Of a stretch of DNA of 21,611 nucleotides, positions 14,873 through 21,611 are shown in pieces. The DNA comes from an uncultured Coleofasciculus sp. Lineage in GTDB: Bacteria; Cyanobacteriota; Cyanobacteriia; Cyanobacteriales; Coleofasciculaceae. The stretch spans positions 1 to 21,611 of the forward strand of contig CADCTM010000910.1 of assembly GCA_902805485.1 (NCBI GenBank), written 5' to 3'. Below the pieces are notes generated by a model, which was given only the letters and a program-made list of their open reading frames with translations, did not search any database and had not been told where the DNA came from. Position numbers and translations under genes: made by a program. How positions within the stretch are numbered: position 1 is the first letter of the stretch; every line of letters starts with the position of its first letter.

Positions 14873-15406
14873 GACAAAAACTGTTTTGACTCAAAACTAT
14901 TCAATTACACCAGTACAGACAAAGGGTAAGGGCGGGTTTTGGAGAGCAAACAGTTGGTTTGAATCCAATGGTAAGGCTAAACCTGTCCCTCCACTTTGTC
15001 TGTATTACACCAAAAGAGCAAATGGCTATAAATTGAGTGCTAGTCGCTACCCTGTAAATGATGTTTGTTGCCAGCAACTTGTAGTTCTCAATGGTTTTGC
15101 AATGATGATAAGCTGCTTCGTAGCGTCAATGTTTGCGCTGATTAAAAAAGTATTGCCTAATTGTGTAAAGCCATACATCATAAAGGTTTTTACTCAGTTG
15201 GCATAGTTGTTTAGGTGTTTGAGTTGATTGATTACTCAAATGCCGTCGATTTGTTTGAGTCAGCAACCGGGCGTCTCGACTTTCCGCTACAGATCATAAT
15301 TTAGAGCGGAATTGTCTAGCTTGTGCAGAAACTGCTAGCTCCTTACTTCCTCATAAAACAAGAGTGCCTAGCCCTCTTAGTCGCAGTACACTTTGGAGAA
15401 CTCCTG
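14873..15406. other. Gene-free stretch before hfq
   Basis: About 530 bases with no convincing gene. It holds the long inverted repeat at 14914-15004 (separate entry). Closer to hfq come three copies of a 7-base word: TTTGAGT (15218-15224), its complement ACTCAAA (15234-15240) and TTTGAGT again (15254-15260). The middle copy could pair with either neighbour. A 106-residue open frame at 14886-15206 starts at TTG and reads like chance sequence. Confidence 0.55.
14914..15004 (+). other. Long inverted repeat, possible structured RNA
   Basis: TACAGACAAAG (14914-14924) and CTTTGTCTGTA (14994-15004) are exact reverse complements, 11 bp, 69 bases apart. Within them GGG..GGTTT (from about 14930) can pair with AAACC..CCC (about 14979-14989), and an inner TTGG/CCAA hairpin closes a 7-base loop. 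The nested arrangement over 91 bases suggests a folded RNA: the 3' end of the phosphatase transcript, a leader, or a separate small RNA. Confidence 0.4.
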
Positions 15407-15655
15407 ATGGCTGAATTAGAGACCGGATTACCTAGCGTTCGTCAAATTCAAGGCTTCATAAAAGAGGGACAAGAAGTTGAGATAAAACTCTTGACTCAAG
15501 ATTTGCTGGTTGGACAGTTACGTTGGCAAGATGCACACTGTTTCTGTCTTAATACACTAGAGGGAACGCCAGTAATTGTCTGGCGTCATGCCATTGCTTA
15601 CATCAAGCCCCAGAATGGGATCGAGGGTAGTCGTTCGCTTCAGGTACTTGAGTAA
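15407..15655 (+). CDS. hfq: Cyanobacterial Hfq-like Sm protein
   Basis: 82 residues from ATG 15407. The frame extends back to 15323, but GGAG eight bases before 15407 and the typical opening MAELETGLPSVRQIQ fix this start. The Sm1 motif spans VEIKLLTQDLLVGQLRWQD and Sm2 is TPVIVWRHAIAYIKP, whose RHAI corresponds to the KHAI of E. coli Hfq. Hfq forms a hexameric ring. Cyanobacterial members bind RNA poorly; in Synechocystis the protein binds the pilus motor PilB1 and is needed for type IV pilus motility and DNA uptake. In many cyanobacteria hfq sits by dapF; that neighbour is absent here. A structured 530-base gap precedes it. Confidence 0.9.
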   Translation: MAELETGLPSVRQIQGFIKEGQEVEIKLLTQDLLVGQLRWQDAHCFCLNTLEGTPVIVWRHAIAYIKPQNGIEGSRSLQVLE

Positions 15656-15689
15656 TCGCCTTATCTAATTTGATTGAACAATATACGGG

Positions 15690-15749
15690 CGTAGGGGGAT
15701 GTACAGGGGCGATACCCCTACGGCTGGGTAGGCACATGGAGACTACCCC
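15690..15749. repeat. Palindromic REP-like intergenic repeat
   Basis: CGTAGGGG (15690-15697) pairs with CCCCTACG (15715-15722). A tighter alternative is AGGGGcgataCCCCT (15705-15719). A second hairpin GGGTAG/CTACCC (15726-15731 with 15743-15748) follows. GC-rich palindromes of this kind are scattered between genes in many cyanobacteria, and this one lies between the convergent 3' ends of hfq and the antiporter. It may also end transcription. Confidence 0.6.
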
Positions 15750-15790
15750 TATGTCATGAATCAGCCCTCAATTGGTGCGAAGCCCGAAAT

Positions 15791-18139
15791 TTATTCCCAA
15801 TTTCGCTGACTATCCAAAGGTAAGAACTCTTGCAACGCTTCACTGACTTGTGCCTTAATCAGAGGAATTGCCACAAGCGGTTGTTCGGACGGTGAGTCAA
15901 GCCACTGCTGTAATTGAGTCAGGGGATAACTGCCACCACACAACAACAAGTGATCGCCGGCACGAATTTCAGCACCACCATTAGGAAAGCGAATAAACTT
16001 GCCCTCACGACGAATTGCTTGCACCTGAACACCGTATTGACGCCGCCAATGCAACTGGGAGAGGGATTTACCCTCAGCAGGACTTTGCTCGGGGACTAAT
16101 AACCACTGGCAGGGACTGCTGTATCCAGGAACTGCCATTTCTCCTTTTGCCAGTTCATTAAAGGCAGCGAGTTCATCCGGTTCCCCTACCGCTAAAAGCC
16201 GATCGCCTGCTTGCAATTTCACCCTCGCATCCGGATAATCGATTTCCTCACCCTCAGCGCGGCGAATTGCCATCAAGCTCACTCCCGTTAAACGGCGGAT
16301 ATTCGCTTCTTCCAAAGTCATATCTGTTAGAGGCGAATTCTCTGGCAAAGCGTACCATTTGCGGTTCATTGCCTCCGTTGCCATCCTCAAATCTCTGGCA
16401 ATTTGATACTGAGATTGTTCTGGGCGTAAATCTAGATAATGAGAACTGCGAATTTGCTCCATTTCCTGTTGAATTGCCCAAGTGGGAAATCCCAAATCAG
16501 ATAATAGATACGTTGCCAGTTCCAAGCTTGCCTCAAACTCTGGCTGAACGACTTCTCGCGCCCCTAGTTGATAAAGCAGTTCAATTTCCGTGTCTTTATT
16601 GGCACGAACAACAATATCCAAATCAGGATTAAGTTCTAAAGATCGCTTCAAACACAGCCTTGTACTCATCGGATCGGGTAGGGCAATCACCATCGACTGC
16701 GCCTTTTCTACTCCGGCTTTTTCCAAGACGTGCAAACTTGCGGCATTGCCGTAAACATAGGGAATTTCGACATCTCGCAGTGGCTGAATTGTTCGCTCTG
16801 ATTGATCAATTACTAATACTGGATGCTTATGATCCTGCATCAGTCGCACCAAATTACGCCCCGCTCGTCCATAACCACAAATCACCACATGATTTTGCAG
16901 TTGTTGGACATCTGCTGATGCTTCTATAGGAGCATCCATTTGCTCAAAATATCGCTTCAGTAGTGGCATTTTTTCTGCCCATTTAAACAATTGAGGAATC
17001 AGTTGCAGGACAAAAGGAGTCACCACTAATGTCACAGCAGTTGTCCCTAAAATCAGGAGATAAACTCGCCGAGAAACCAAACCTAATGCTTGCCCTTCAC
17101 TTGCTAATACGAAGGAAAATTCACCAATTTGAGCTAAACCTAATCCCGCAATAATAGCCGTTTTCAACGGATAACCAAACACCCTAACTAAGGGCGTTAT
17201 AATCAAAAACTTTCCAAGAAATACGAGGCAAACCAATTCTAAAATTAACTCTAAATTATTCCACAAGAAAATCGGGTCGATCAGCATCCCAATCGTGGCA
17301 AAAAATAGCGCCGCAAACACATCCCTCAGTGGTTCTACATAAGTTAAAGTTTGATCGGCGTACTCCACCTCCGAAATCATTAAACCCGCAACAAATGCCC
17401 CCATTTCAATCGAAAGCCCTAAATGCTCAGTCAGCAAAGCAATCCCGAGACATAACGTTAAGACGCCTAGCAAAAAGAGTTCTCGGCTTTCTGTCCGTGC
17501 CAAAAGTCGTAAGATCTGAGGCATTACCCAAATCCCAACCGCGATCGCGCCGGCTGCAAATAAGCCAATTTTTAACAGTGCCAACCCGATTGCCACCCCG
17601 ATCACTTCTGGGGGTTTATCCAGTGCTGGTAAGACGGCAAGCATTAATCCTAATGCCAAATCTTGCACTACCAAAATCCCCAACATCACCTGTCCGTGAG
17701 GGGTTTCGGTTTCGTTGCGTTCCATCAAGCACTTCAGCACAACAGCGGTTGAGGATAACGATAAAATTCCCCCTAGAAAAACACCCTGCGGTGGTGATGT
17801 TACCCAACCAACGCTTAAAGATACTAGCGTTGTTACGAGGATCGTTAAGATAATTTGTAGGCTACCGCCGCCCAAAGCGATCGCTTGAACTTTTTTTAGT
17901 TCCCCTAGGGAAAATTCTACCCCCAGCGCAAATAATAAAAATGCTACGCCAAATTGAGCTAATGTCTCTATTTGAACTAATTCTTTAATCAGACCAAAGC
18001 CCGCTGGGCCAACAATCATTCCGCCCAAGATATAACCCAACAGTGCGGGTTGGCGGCAAAGAGCAGCTAGCAGTCCGCCTGCAGCCGCTGCCGCAAGAAC
18101 AGACACGAAGTCAACAATTAGTCTAAAGTCTTCTTGCAC
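15791..18139 (-). CDS. CPA2 monovalent cation:proton antiporter with RCK (TrkA-N/TrkA-C) domains
   Basis: 782 residues of the KefB/KefC/CPA2 type, exchanging K+ or Na+ for H+ across the membrane. Residues about 8-385 are the membrane exchanger with about twelve helices, including GYILGGMIVGP, LLFALGVEFS and the VVQD motif whose D160 is the expected transport residue. Residues 415-535 are a TrkA-N (RCK_N) domain with VVICGYGRAGRNLV (GxGxxG, 422-427) and acidic D445 for nucleotide binding. Two TrkA-C (RCK_C) domains follow (about 585-660 and 675-748), each with an AGDxLL motif. RCK_C domains of other antiporters such as CpaA bind c-di-AMP; whether these do is not visible. The start is GTG 18139 without a clear ribosome site; no upstream ATG is available. 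It is divergent from the riboswitch/M23 unit. Confidence 0.93.
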   Translation of the reverse strand: MQEDFRLIVDFVSVLAAAAAGGLLAALCRQPALLGYILGGMIVGPAGFGLIKELVQIETLAQFGVAFLLFALGVEFSLGELKKVQAIALGGGSLQIILTILVTTLVSLSVGWVTSPPQGVFLGGILSLSSTAVVLKCLMERNETETPHGQVMLGILVVQDLALGLMLAVLPALDKPPEVIGVAIGLALLKIGLFAAGAIAVGIWVMPQILRLLARTESRELFLLGVLTLCLGIALLTEHLGLSIEMGAFVAGLMISEVEYADQTLTYVEPLRDVFAALFFATIGMLIDPIFLWNNLELILELVCLVFLGKFLIITPLVRVFGYPLKTAIIAGLGLAQIGEFSFVLASEGQALGLVSRRVYLLILGTTAVTLVVTPFVLQLIPQLFKWAEKMPLLKRYFEQMDAPIEASADVQQLQNHVVICGYGRAGRNLVRLMQDHKHPVLVIDQSERTIQPLRDVEIPYVYGNAASLHVLEKAGVEKAQSMVIALPDPMSTRLCLKRSLELNPDLDIVVRANKDTEIELLYQLGAREVVQPEFEASLELATYLLSDLGFPTWAIQQEMEQIRSSHYLDLRPEQSQYQIARDLRMATEAMNRKWYALPENSPLTDMTLEEANIRRLTGVSLMAIRRAEGEEIDYPDARVKLQAGDRLLAVGEPDELAAFNELAKGEMAVPGYSSPCQWLLVPEQSPAEGKSLSQLHWRRQYGVQVQAIRREGKFIRFPNGGAEIRAGDHLLLCGGSYPLTQLQQWLDSPSEQPLVAIPLIKAQVSEALQEFLPLDSQRNWE

Positions 18140-18224
18140 CAGTTTCTATATCTGAGAGAAGTATTAAGCTATATTAACTTTAAGAATACAAAGTTTTCCG
18201 GCACTTCAGGTACAGTTTATGAGC

Positions 18225-18328
18225 AACACCAGAAAATTCTCTTAAAAGCCGTGGGAACTATTGGAAATCTTCAGGGCAAGATGATAGTCTATCGGTTGAG
18301 CTATAAGCTTGTGGATTCATCTGGCGTT
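18225..18328 (+). promoter_or_regulatory. Candidate c-di-AMP (ydaO/yuaA-like) riboswitch before the M23 peptidase
   Basis: In order the leader holds CTCTTAA (18239-18245), GTGGGAACTA (18251-18260), TTGGAAATC (18261-18269), CAGGGCA (18272-18278) and CGGTTGAGCTA (18293-18303). These resemble the ydaO blocks CGCUUAA, GGGGGAACCA, UUGGGGUGAAUC, UAGGGC and CCGUCAGCUA. The ends can pair as P1: CCAGA (18229-18233) with TCTGG (18320-18324). ydaO riboswitches are known before cell-wall hydrolase genes, including in cyanobacteria. The UUGGGG block is shortened, and the match is from memory. Confidence 0.5.
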
Positions 18329-18381
18329 GCCGATTGTCCGGTTTGGATGTTGACGCATACCCAACAGTTTACTTGCCGCTC

Positions 18382-18411
18382 GTCAGGAATTATGAGTCAG
18401 CCATAACTGAC
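18382..18411 (+). promoter_or_regulatory. Start-proximal hairpin of the M23 gene (possible expression platform)
   Basis: GTCAG (18396-18400) pairs with CTGAC (18407-18411), ending six bases before the ATG, where a ribosome site would be. A second GTCAG (18382-18386) could pair with the same CTGAC, giving two alternative folds. No Shine-Dalgarno is otherwise visible. Confidence 0.4.
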
Positions 18412-18417
18412 AATTAG

Positions 18418-19500
18418 ATGACTACTCAAAATCTAGGTGTAGTTAAGGCGGCGTTAAAGGCATCGCTTACTAAATTCACTCTTAGAAATCCCACGCGCTA
18501 CAAGCCGTGGCTGTATTTACGAAACTATTGTCAACAATCTGATAGAGGATACTTGCCAGTGATCTTCGATACTCCTCCCTCGCAATTACGCCTCCGTCGC
18601 CGCTTTTTTAGTAATCTGATTGGGTGGCTTCGACGCAAACCGAGAAAGTGGGGACGAACCAGTCTTGCCCTTGGTACTATTGTCGCCCTAATCGCGATCA
18701 CTATTCCGGCACGGGCGCTGACTGTGCGTTTGTCACCGACGACTGCCCAGCTCGGTGATACAATCTCCGTGTTTGTTCAGCAAAGTCCAACCGTTAACAG
18801 CACTCCAACCGTGAAACTCGGTCAGAAAACTTACCCAAGCTTTCAGACGAGTTCTGGTTATTTTCGCGCTTTGTTGCCAACGACACCATTAGATAAACCT
18901 GGAACCTTACAAATTCAAGTTTCCGGAGAAGGTGAGGTAAAAAATCTGAGTGTCCCGCTACGGAAGCGATCGTTTCCTGTCCAAAGTATTACCCTCTCCG
19001 GTGCCGCCGGCGCCGAGGGAACACCCCAAGAATTTGATCGAGTTGATGCCTTCAAGAGTCTGGAAACACCCGAAAAATATTGGAAAGGGGCGTTCCTCAA
19101 GCCGAATCAAGGACCAGTGACATCCGGCTATGGTATCCGCCGCTATTACAATGGTGTCTTTGCTGAAGACTACTACCATCGGGGTGTTGACTATGCTGGA
19201 GCTACGGGTTCCCCGGTCGTCGCACCGGCGTCCGGTAAAATTGCCTTAGTCGGGCGGCTCTCTCAAGGGTTCCGAATTCATGGCAATGTCGTTGGTATCG
19301 ATCATGGTCAAGGTGTTGCCAGTATCATGCTGCACCTGAGCCGTATTGATGTCAAAGAAGGCGATTTTGTCCAAGCCGGTCAACGAGTGGGCGCTGTGGG
19401 TTCAACGGGTGCGGCGACTGGCCCTCATTTACATTGGGGATTGTATGTTAACGGGATTTCTGTTGACCCTGTACCTTGGAGGAATCAAGGATTTGAATAA
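18418..19500 (+). CDS. M23-family (LytM) metallopeptidase, exported
   Basis: Zinc peptidase expected to cut peptidoglycan cross-links in the periplasm, or to activate amidases if catalytically weak. The 360-residue protein has a basic N-terminal region (1-80), a hydrophobic segment (82-98) ending ARA, like a signal with cleavage near residue 100, a beta-rich middle part (about 101-190), and the LytM domain (about 235-355). The zinc ligands are H254 and D258 (HRGVDYAG) and H339 of the HLHWG motif, with H306 and H337 as catalytic histidines; all are present, so it should be active. The 80-residue stretch before the signal is long, so translation could begin at a later codon. The candidate riboswitch and start-proximal hairpin lie upstream. 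comFB follows 111 bases downstream on the same strand. Confidence 0.93.
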   Translation: MTTQNLGVVKAALKASLTKFTLRNPTRYKPWLYLRNYCQQSDRGYLPVIFDTPPSQLRLRRRFFSNLIGWLRRKPRKWGRTSLALGTIVALIAITIPARALTVRLSPTTAQLGDTISVFVQQSPTVNSTPTVKLGQKTYPSFQTSSGYFRALLPTTPLDKPGTLQIQVSGEGEVKNLSVPLRKRSFPVQSITLSGAAGAEGTPQEFDRVDAFKSLETPEKYWKGAFLKPNQGPVTSGYGIRRYYNGVFAEDYYHRGVDYAGATGSPVVAPASGKIALVGRLSQGFRIHGNVVGIDHGQGVASIMLHLSRIDVKEGDFVQAGQRVGAVGSTGAATGPHLHWGLYVNGISVDPVPWRNQGFE

Positions 19501-19611
19501 AAAGTAAAATTTTAATGAATTTTTCGTCATTTCCTCTAATTCCCTGTTGTTTTAATGAAAGATTGTGGCAGATTTTCCCCTTCCTTGCGGCTACCGGAAC
19601 ATTCCAATGTC

Positions 19612-20172
19612 ATGAGTATTGAAAAAATCGTAGAACAAGCTCTGCAAGATGGCTACTTGACGCCAGTGATGGAAACAGAAGTTGGACGGATCTGTGATAC
19701 TGCCTCGGAGCTTTCAATTGAAGAGTATATGGCGTTGGATCGGCTGATGGGAGCGCTGCTGACGGGTGAAGTGGTTGCAGTTCCCCGCAAGCAGTTTATT
19801 AACGTGATGGAAGAGTTGGTGGTAACGGAAGCTGTGGCACGAGTTGCCGAAATCGAAGCAACAAGCGATCGCATCCTCGATGTTGGAGATATTTCCGCCT
19901 ACGCCCTCAACCGACTGCCTCCGCTTTATGCTACGACCGAAGAAGGTGCTAGACACCAGCGTCAGCGCGCGCGAGAGGAACTTCAGGAGTTGATTACTCA
20001 ACAAGTGAATGCCGCACTCGCTCGGAACTTGGATCGCCCTGACTTTGGCGCTGAACGTCAAGCGCTCAGTAAAACCACTGGCGGCAACGATGTTCTTAAA
20101 CAAGTGAGTGGTTTGTTACAAGTTTACGCCCCTAACTTTGAGCAGAAATTTTATCGTAATGGTACTGATTAG
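19612..20172 (+). CDS. comFB: ComFB-family cyclic-dinucleotide receptor (CdgR/ComFB)
   Basis: 186 residues from ATG 19612. The frame is open back to 19555, but the added 19 residues are not family-like, and MSIEKIVEQALQDGYLTP is the usual start. The conserved core includes MALDRLMGALLTGEVVAVPR and FINVMEELVVTEAVARVAEIE, then DVGDISAYALNRLPPLYATT. Late-competence ComFB proteins of cyanobacteria were recently shown to bind c-di-GMP, and in Synechocystis (Slr1970) also c-di-AMP. In Anabaena the homologue CdgR controls cell size; in Synechocystis it is needed for natural competence. The protein is cytosolic with no catalytic motif and presumably acts by binding partners. It lies 111 bases after the M23 peptidase, and its transcript would carry no leader of its own if co-transcribed. 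Confidence 0.93.
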   Translation: MSIEKIVEQALQDGYLTPVMETEVGRICDTASELSIEEYMALDRLMGALLTGEVVAVPRKQFINVMEELVVTEAVARVAEIEATSDRILDVGDISAYALNRLPPLYATTEEGARHQRQRAREELQELITQQVNAALARNLDRPDFGAERQALSKTTGGNDVLKQVSGLLQVYAPNFEQKFYRNGTD

Positions 20173-20224
20173 TTGTTAGTTATAGCAAGCGTGCTCTTTT
20201 CGAGCGAGGACATAACAGTTTAGA

Positions 20225-20412
20225 GGCGGTTTTAGAATCACCCTTGTATTCATATCAACTACTTTGTCTCAAAAACCCGCCCTTGCCGACGAGTGTCTGT
20301 ACCTTGCTTGAGTTGAAAATTGCTGTAAGAAGGATCAATATACTACCTGCGCTCCCCTAACCATAAGGTTTAGAGTTTCTCCTTTTAGGGGATAATTTAT
20401 GATTCACGCAGG
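20225..20412. other. Structured gap between convergent comFB and the L,D-transpeptidase
   Basis: GGCGGTTTT (20225-20233) pairs with AAAACCCGCC (20272-20281) with one bulge. Further on, CCTGCG (20346-20351) and CCCCTAA (20354-20360) face TTAGGGG (20385-20391) and CGCAGG (20407-20412) as a nested hairpin. No gene is visible in the 271-base gap. These hairpins probably end or stabilise the two convergent transcripts. Confidence 0.45.
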
Positions 20413-20443
20413 AGGTTTAATCACTAATAACCAATGAATAATG

Positions 20444-21070
20444 TCACTTACGAACCACTATGGGTGTTCCAATAACAACCTGCTCATATAACGCCTGAAT
20501 ATCGGTATTTCGCATCCGCAAACAGCCATGAGACACTTGCTGCCCCACCAATTGCTCATTGTTGGTACCATGAAACCCAATGTGATGCCGTTCGTCAGAC
20601 CAAAATCCAATCCAGCGATTTCCTAAAGGATTTTCCGGACCTGTTTTGATCAGCTCGCCTGTAATGGGTTGCTGCCACACTGGGTTGCGGAGCTTTTTTT
20701 GAACTTTAAACGAGCCGACGGGTGTCTCCCAACCGGGTTGACCGACAGCAACCGGATAAGAGGTCATTGGTTGATTACCCCAGTATGTGTAGACTTTTGC
20801 CTCGCTTAAATCGACGACGACCTTATAACTAATCGTAGCGATCGCATTTTTCAGCAGCGGCGTAATTGGTAACACCCGTTTCACTTCAGGTTTAAAGATC
20901 AAGAGAGGATTAACAGGTGAGGGTTGTATAGTCTTTGCTTTAGGCGGTTGAGGTGCGATCAGTTTTGTTGGAGACGGTGGTCGCGCCGCCCAAAACAACA
21001 CTGCCGCTGACCCAAAGCAAACAATCATCAAGCTAGTGGTTTGAAATGATTTTGTTAAGCCCATAATCAC
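20444..21070 (-). CDS. L,D-transpeptidase (YkuD family), exported
   Basis: Forms 3-3 cross-links in peptidoglycan or attaches proteins to it, in the periplasm. 208 residues: a hydrophobic segment near the N-terminus (about 11-28) as signal or anchor, a Pro-rich stretch (31-55), then the YkuD catalytic domain (about 82-207). The active-site motif is complete: HGTNNEQL (H167) and SHGCLRM (H181, catalytic C183). The frame begins at GTG 21070, giving a GTGA overlap with the stop of the response regulator; ATG 21064, three bases past that stop, is an equally good start. Either arrangement suggests translational coupling to the upstream gene. It is the second cell-wall enzyme within 3 kb. Confidence 0.93.
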   Translation of the reverse strand: MIMGLTKSFQTTSLMIVCFGSAAVLFWAARPPSPTKLIAPQPPKAKTIQPSPVNPLLIFKPEVKRVLPITPLLKNAIATISYKVVVDLSEAKVYTYWGNQPMTSYPVAVGQPGWETPVGSFKVQKKLRNPVWQQPITGELIKTGPENPLGNRWIGFWSDERHHIGFHGTNNEQLVGQQVSHGCLRMRNTDIQALYEQVVIGTPIVVRK

Positions 21071-21528
21071 TCATAAGTGTTAGCAGGCGGTAGTTCTACA
21101 ATATCAAACCAGTATTCGCCTAATATTTTCACTGCCTCGACTAGTAATTCAAAGGTCTTCGGCTTTGCCAAATAAGAACTCGCTCCTAGTTCATAACTAC
21201 GATGGATATCTTCCTCCGCTTTTGAAGAAGTTAGCATAACAATTGGAATACGTCGGAGGTTGGGATCAGCTTTAATCGCTTGTATTGCCTCTTTTCCGTC
21301 GATTTTTGGCAAGTACAAATCCAACAAAATCAAATCCGGTCGGGGTGCGCTCGCCAAATCAGAATACTGACGGCGATGGTGCAAATAATCGAGCAGTTCC
21401 TCACCATCTTTAACGATATGGAGACGCCAGAGCAATTGACTTTCCAGAAATGCCTGTTTTATTAAAACTTGGTCGTTAGGCGAGTCTTCTGCCACTAAAA
21501 TTGTAATTTGCTTTCTGTCGTTACTCAC
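21067..21528 (-). CDS. Single-domain response regulator (Rcp1-like)
   Basis: 153 residues, one receiver domain and no output domain. The acidic pocket is E14 and D15, the phosphoacceptor D70 in LILLDLYLPK, with T100 (MLTSS) and K122 (LAKPK) in the usual places. The opening ITILVAEDSPNDQVLIKQAF and the length resemble Rcp1, the partner of cyanobacterial phytochrome kinases; such regulators act by protein contact. The start is GTG 21528, with AAGGAGTAAGG upstream serving as ribosome site. The cognate kinase is not in the window; it may lie just beyond the right edge. The gene overlaps or touches the L,D-transpeptidase start, so the two are probably one operon. Confidence 0.93.
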   Translation of the reverse strand: MSNDRKQITILVAEDSPNDQVLIKQAFLESQLLWRLHIVKDGEELLDYLHHRRQYSDLASAPRPDLILLDLYLPKIDGKEAIQAIKADPNLRRIPIVMLTSSKAEEDIHRSYELGASSYLAKPKTFELLVEAVKILGEYWFDIVELPPANTYE

Positions 21529-21611
21529 GTCTTGCCTTACTCCTTAAGACTCGGATCGCGATCGCGAAGTGTTGATTGGTCTCTACAAGGAGAGCATACT
21601 TCTCATAAATT

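Noticed and set aside
14950..14970. GGTTTGAATCC, like a tRNA T-arm
   Set aside because: The invariant C56 is replaced by T, and no matching acceptor, D or anticodon arms are found upstream.
14886..15206. 106-residue open frame after the phosphatase gene
   Set aside because: TTG start, no ribosome site, chance-like composition, and it runs through the long inverted repeat at 14914-15004.
18134..18406. 90-residue open frame between the antiporter and M23 gene
   Set aside because: TTG start overlapping the antiporter start, no family likeness, and it covers the candidate riboswitch.
21521..21611. Open minus-strand frame running in from the right edge and overlapping the response regulator start
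   Set aside because: Only about 28 codons are visible, ending in TAA at 21523-21521. It could be the tail of an upstream gene but nothing recognisable is seen.

Overview
The window is chromosomal DNA of a cyanobacterium, most likely a filamentous one; I cannot name the species. The evidence is the cyanobacterial form of many genes (ferredoxin-dependent nirA and narB, ndhM, a thiO-thiG fusion, Tat-exported FutA, cyanobacterial Hfq, a ComFB protein) and at least fifteen copies of the HIP1 octamer GCGATCGC in and between genes. It looks like core genome: I see no transposase, prophage, CRISPR array, tRNA or rRNA.

Layout. 1-1100: the end of an HNH nuclease gene and RNase III (rnc), with a perfect inverted repeat just before rnc. 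1144-2196 (minus): a ferric-iron binding protein, FutA. 2573-6686 (plus): nitrate assimilation, with an NtcA-type promoter, a leader containing three mutually complementary segments, nirA, a long hairpin, then narB. The nitrate transporter usually found between them is missing. 6731-8698 (minus): a ThiO-ThiG thiamin enzyme whose start codon abuts an intrinsic terminator. 8797-10263 (minus): two single-pass membrane proteins of unknown role. 10636-10974 (plus): ndhM with a strong terminator. 11046-11834 (minus): two small unknown genes. 12024-14872 (plus): a small membrane protein and a zinc-ribbon/degenerate-kinase/PP2C phosphatase. 14873-15655: a structured gap and hfq. 15791-18139 (minus): a CPA2 cation/proton antiporter with RCK domains. 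18225-20172 (plus): a candidate c-di-AMP riboswitch, an M23 peptidase and ComFB. 20444-21528 (minus): a response regulator coupled to an L,D-transpeptidase.

How they fit together. FutA supplies iron, and NirA and NarB are iron-sulfur enzymes using photosynthetic ferredoxin; NtcA would switch them on when ammonium is scarce. The right-hand third is the most suggestive part. An antiporter with RCK_C domains, a ydaO-like leader before a cell-wall peptidase and a ComFB-family cyclic-dinucleotide receptor lie side by side, followed by a second cell-wall enzyme. c-di-AMP is known to link potassium, turgor and wall metabolism in other bacteria, so this may be a small cyclic-dinucleotide neighbourhood. 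That is inference from motifs and position, not proof.
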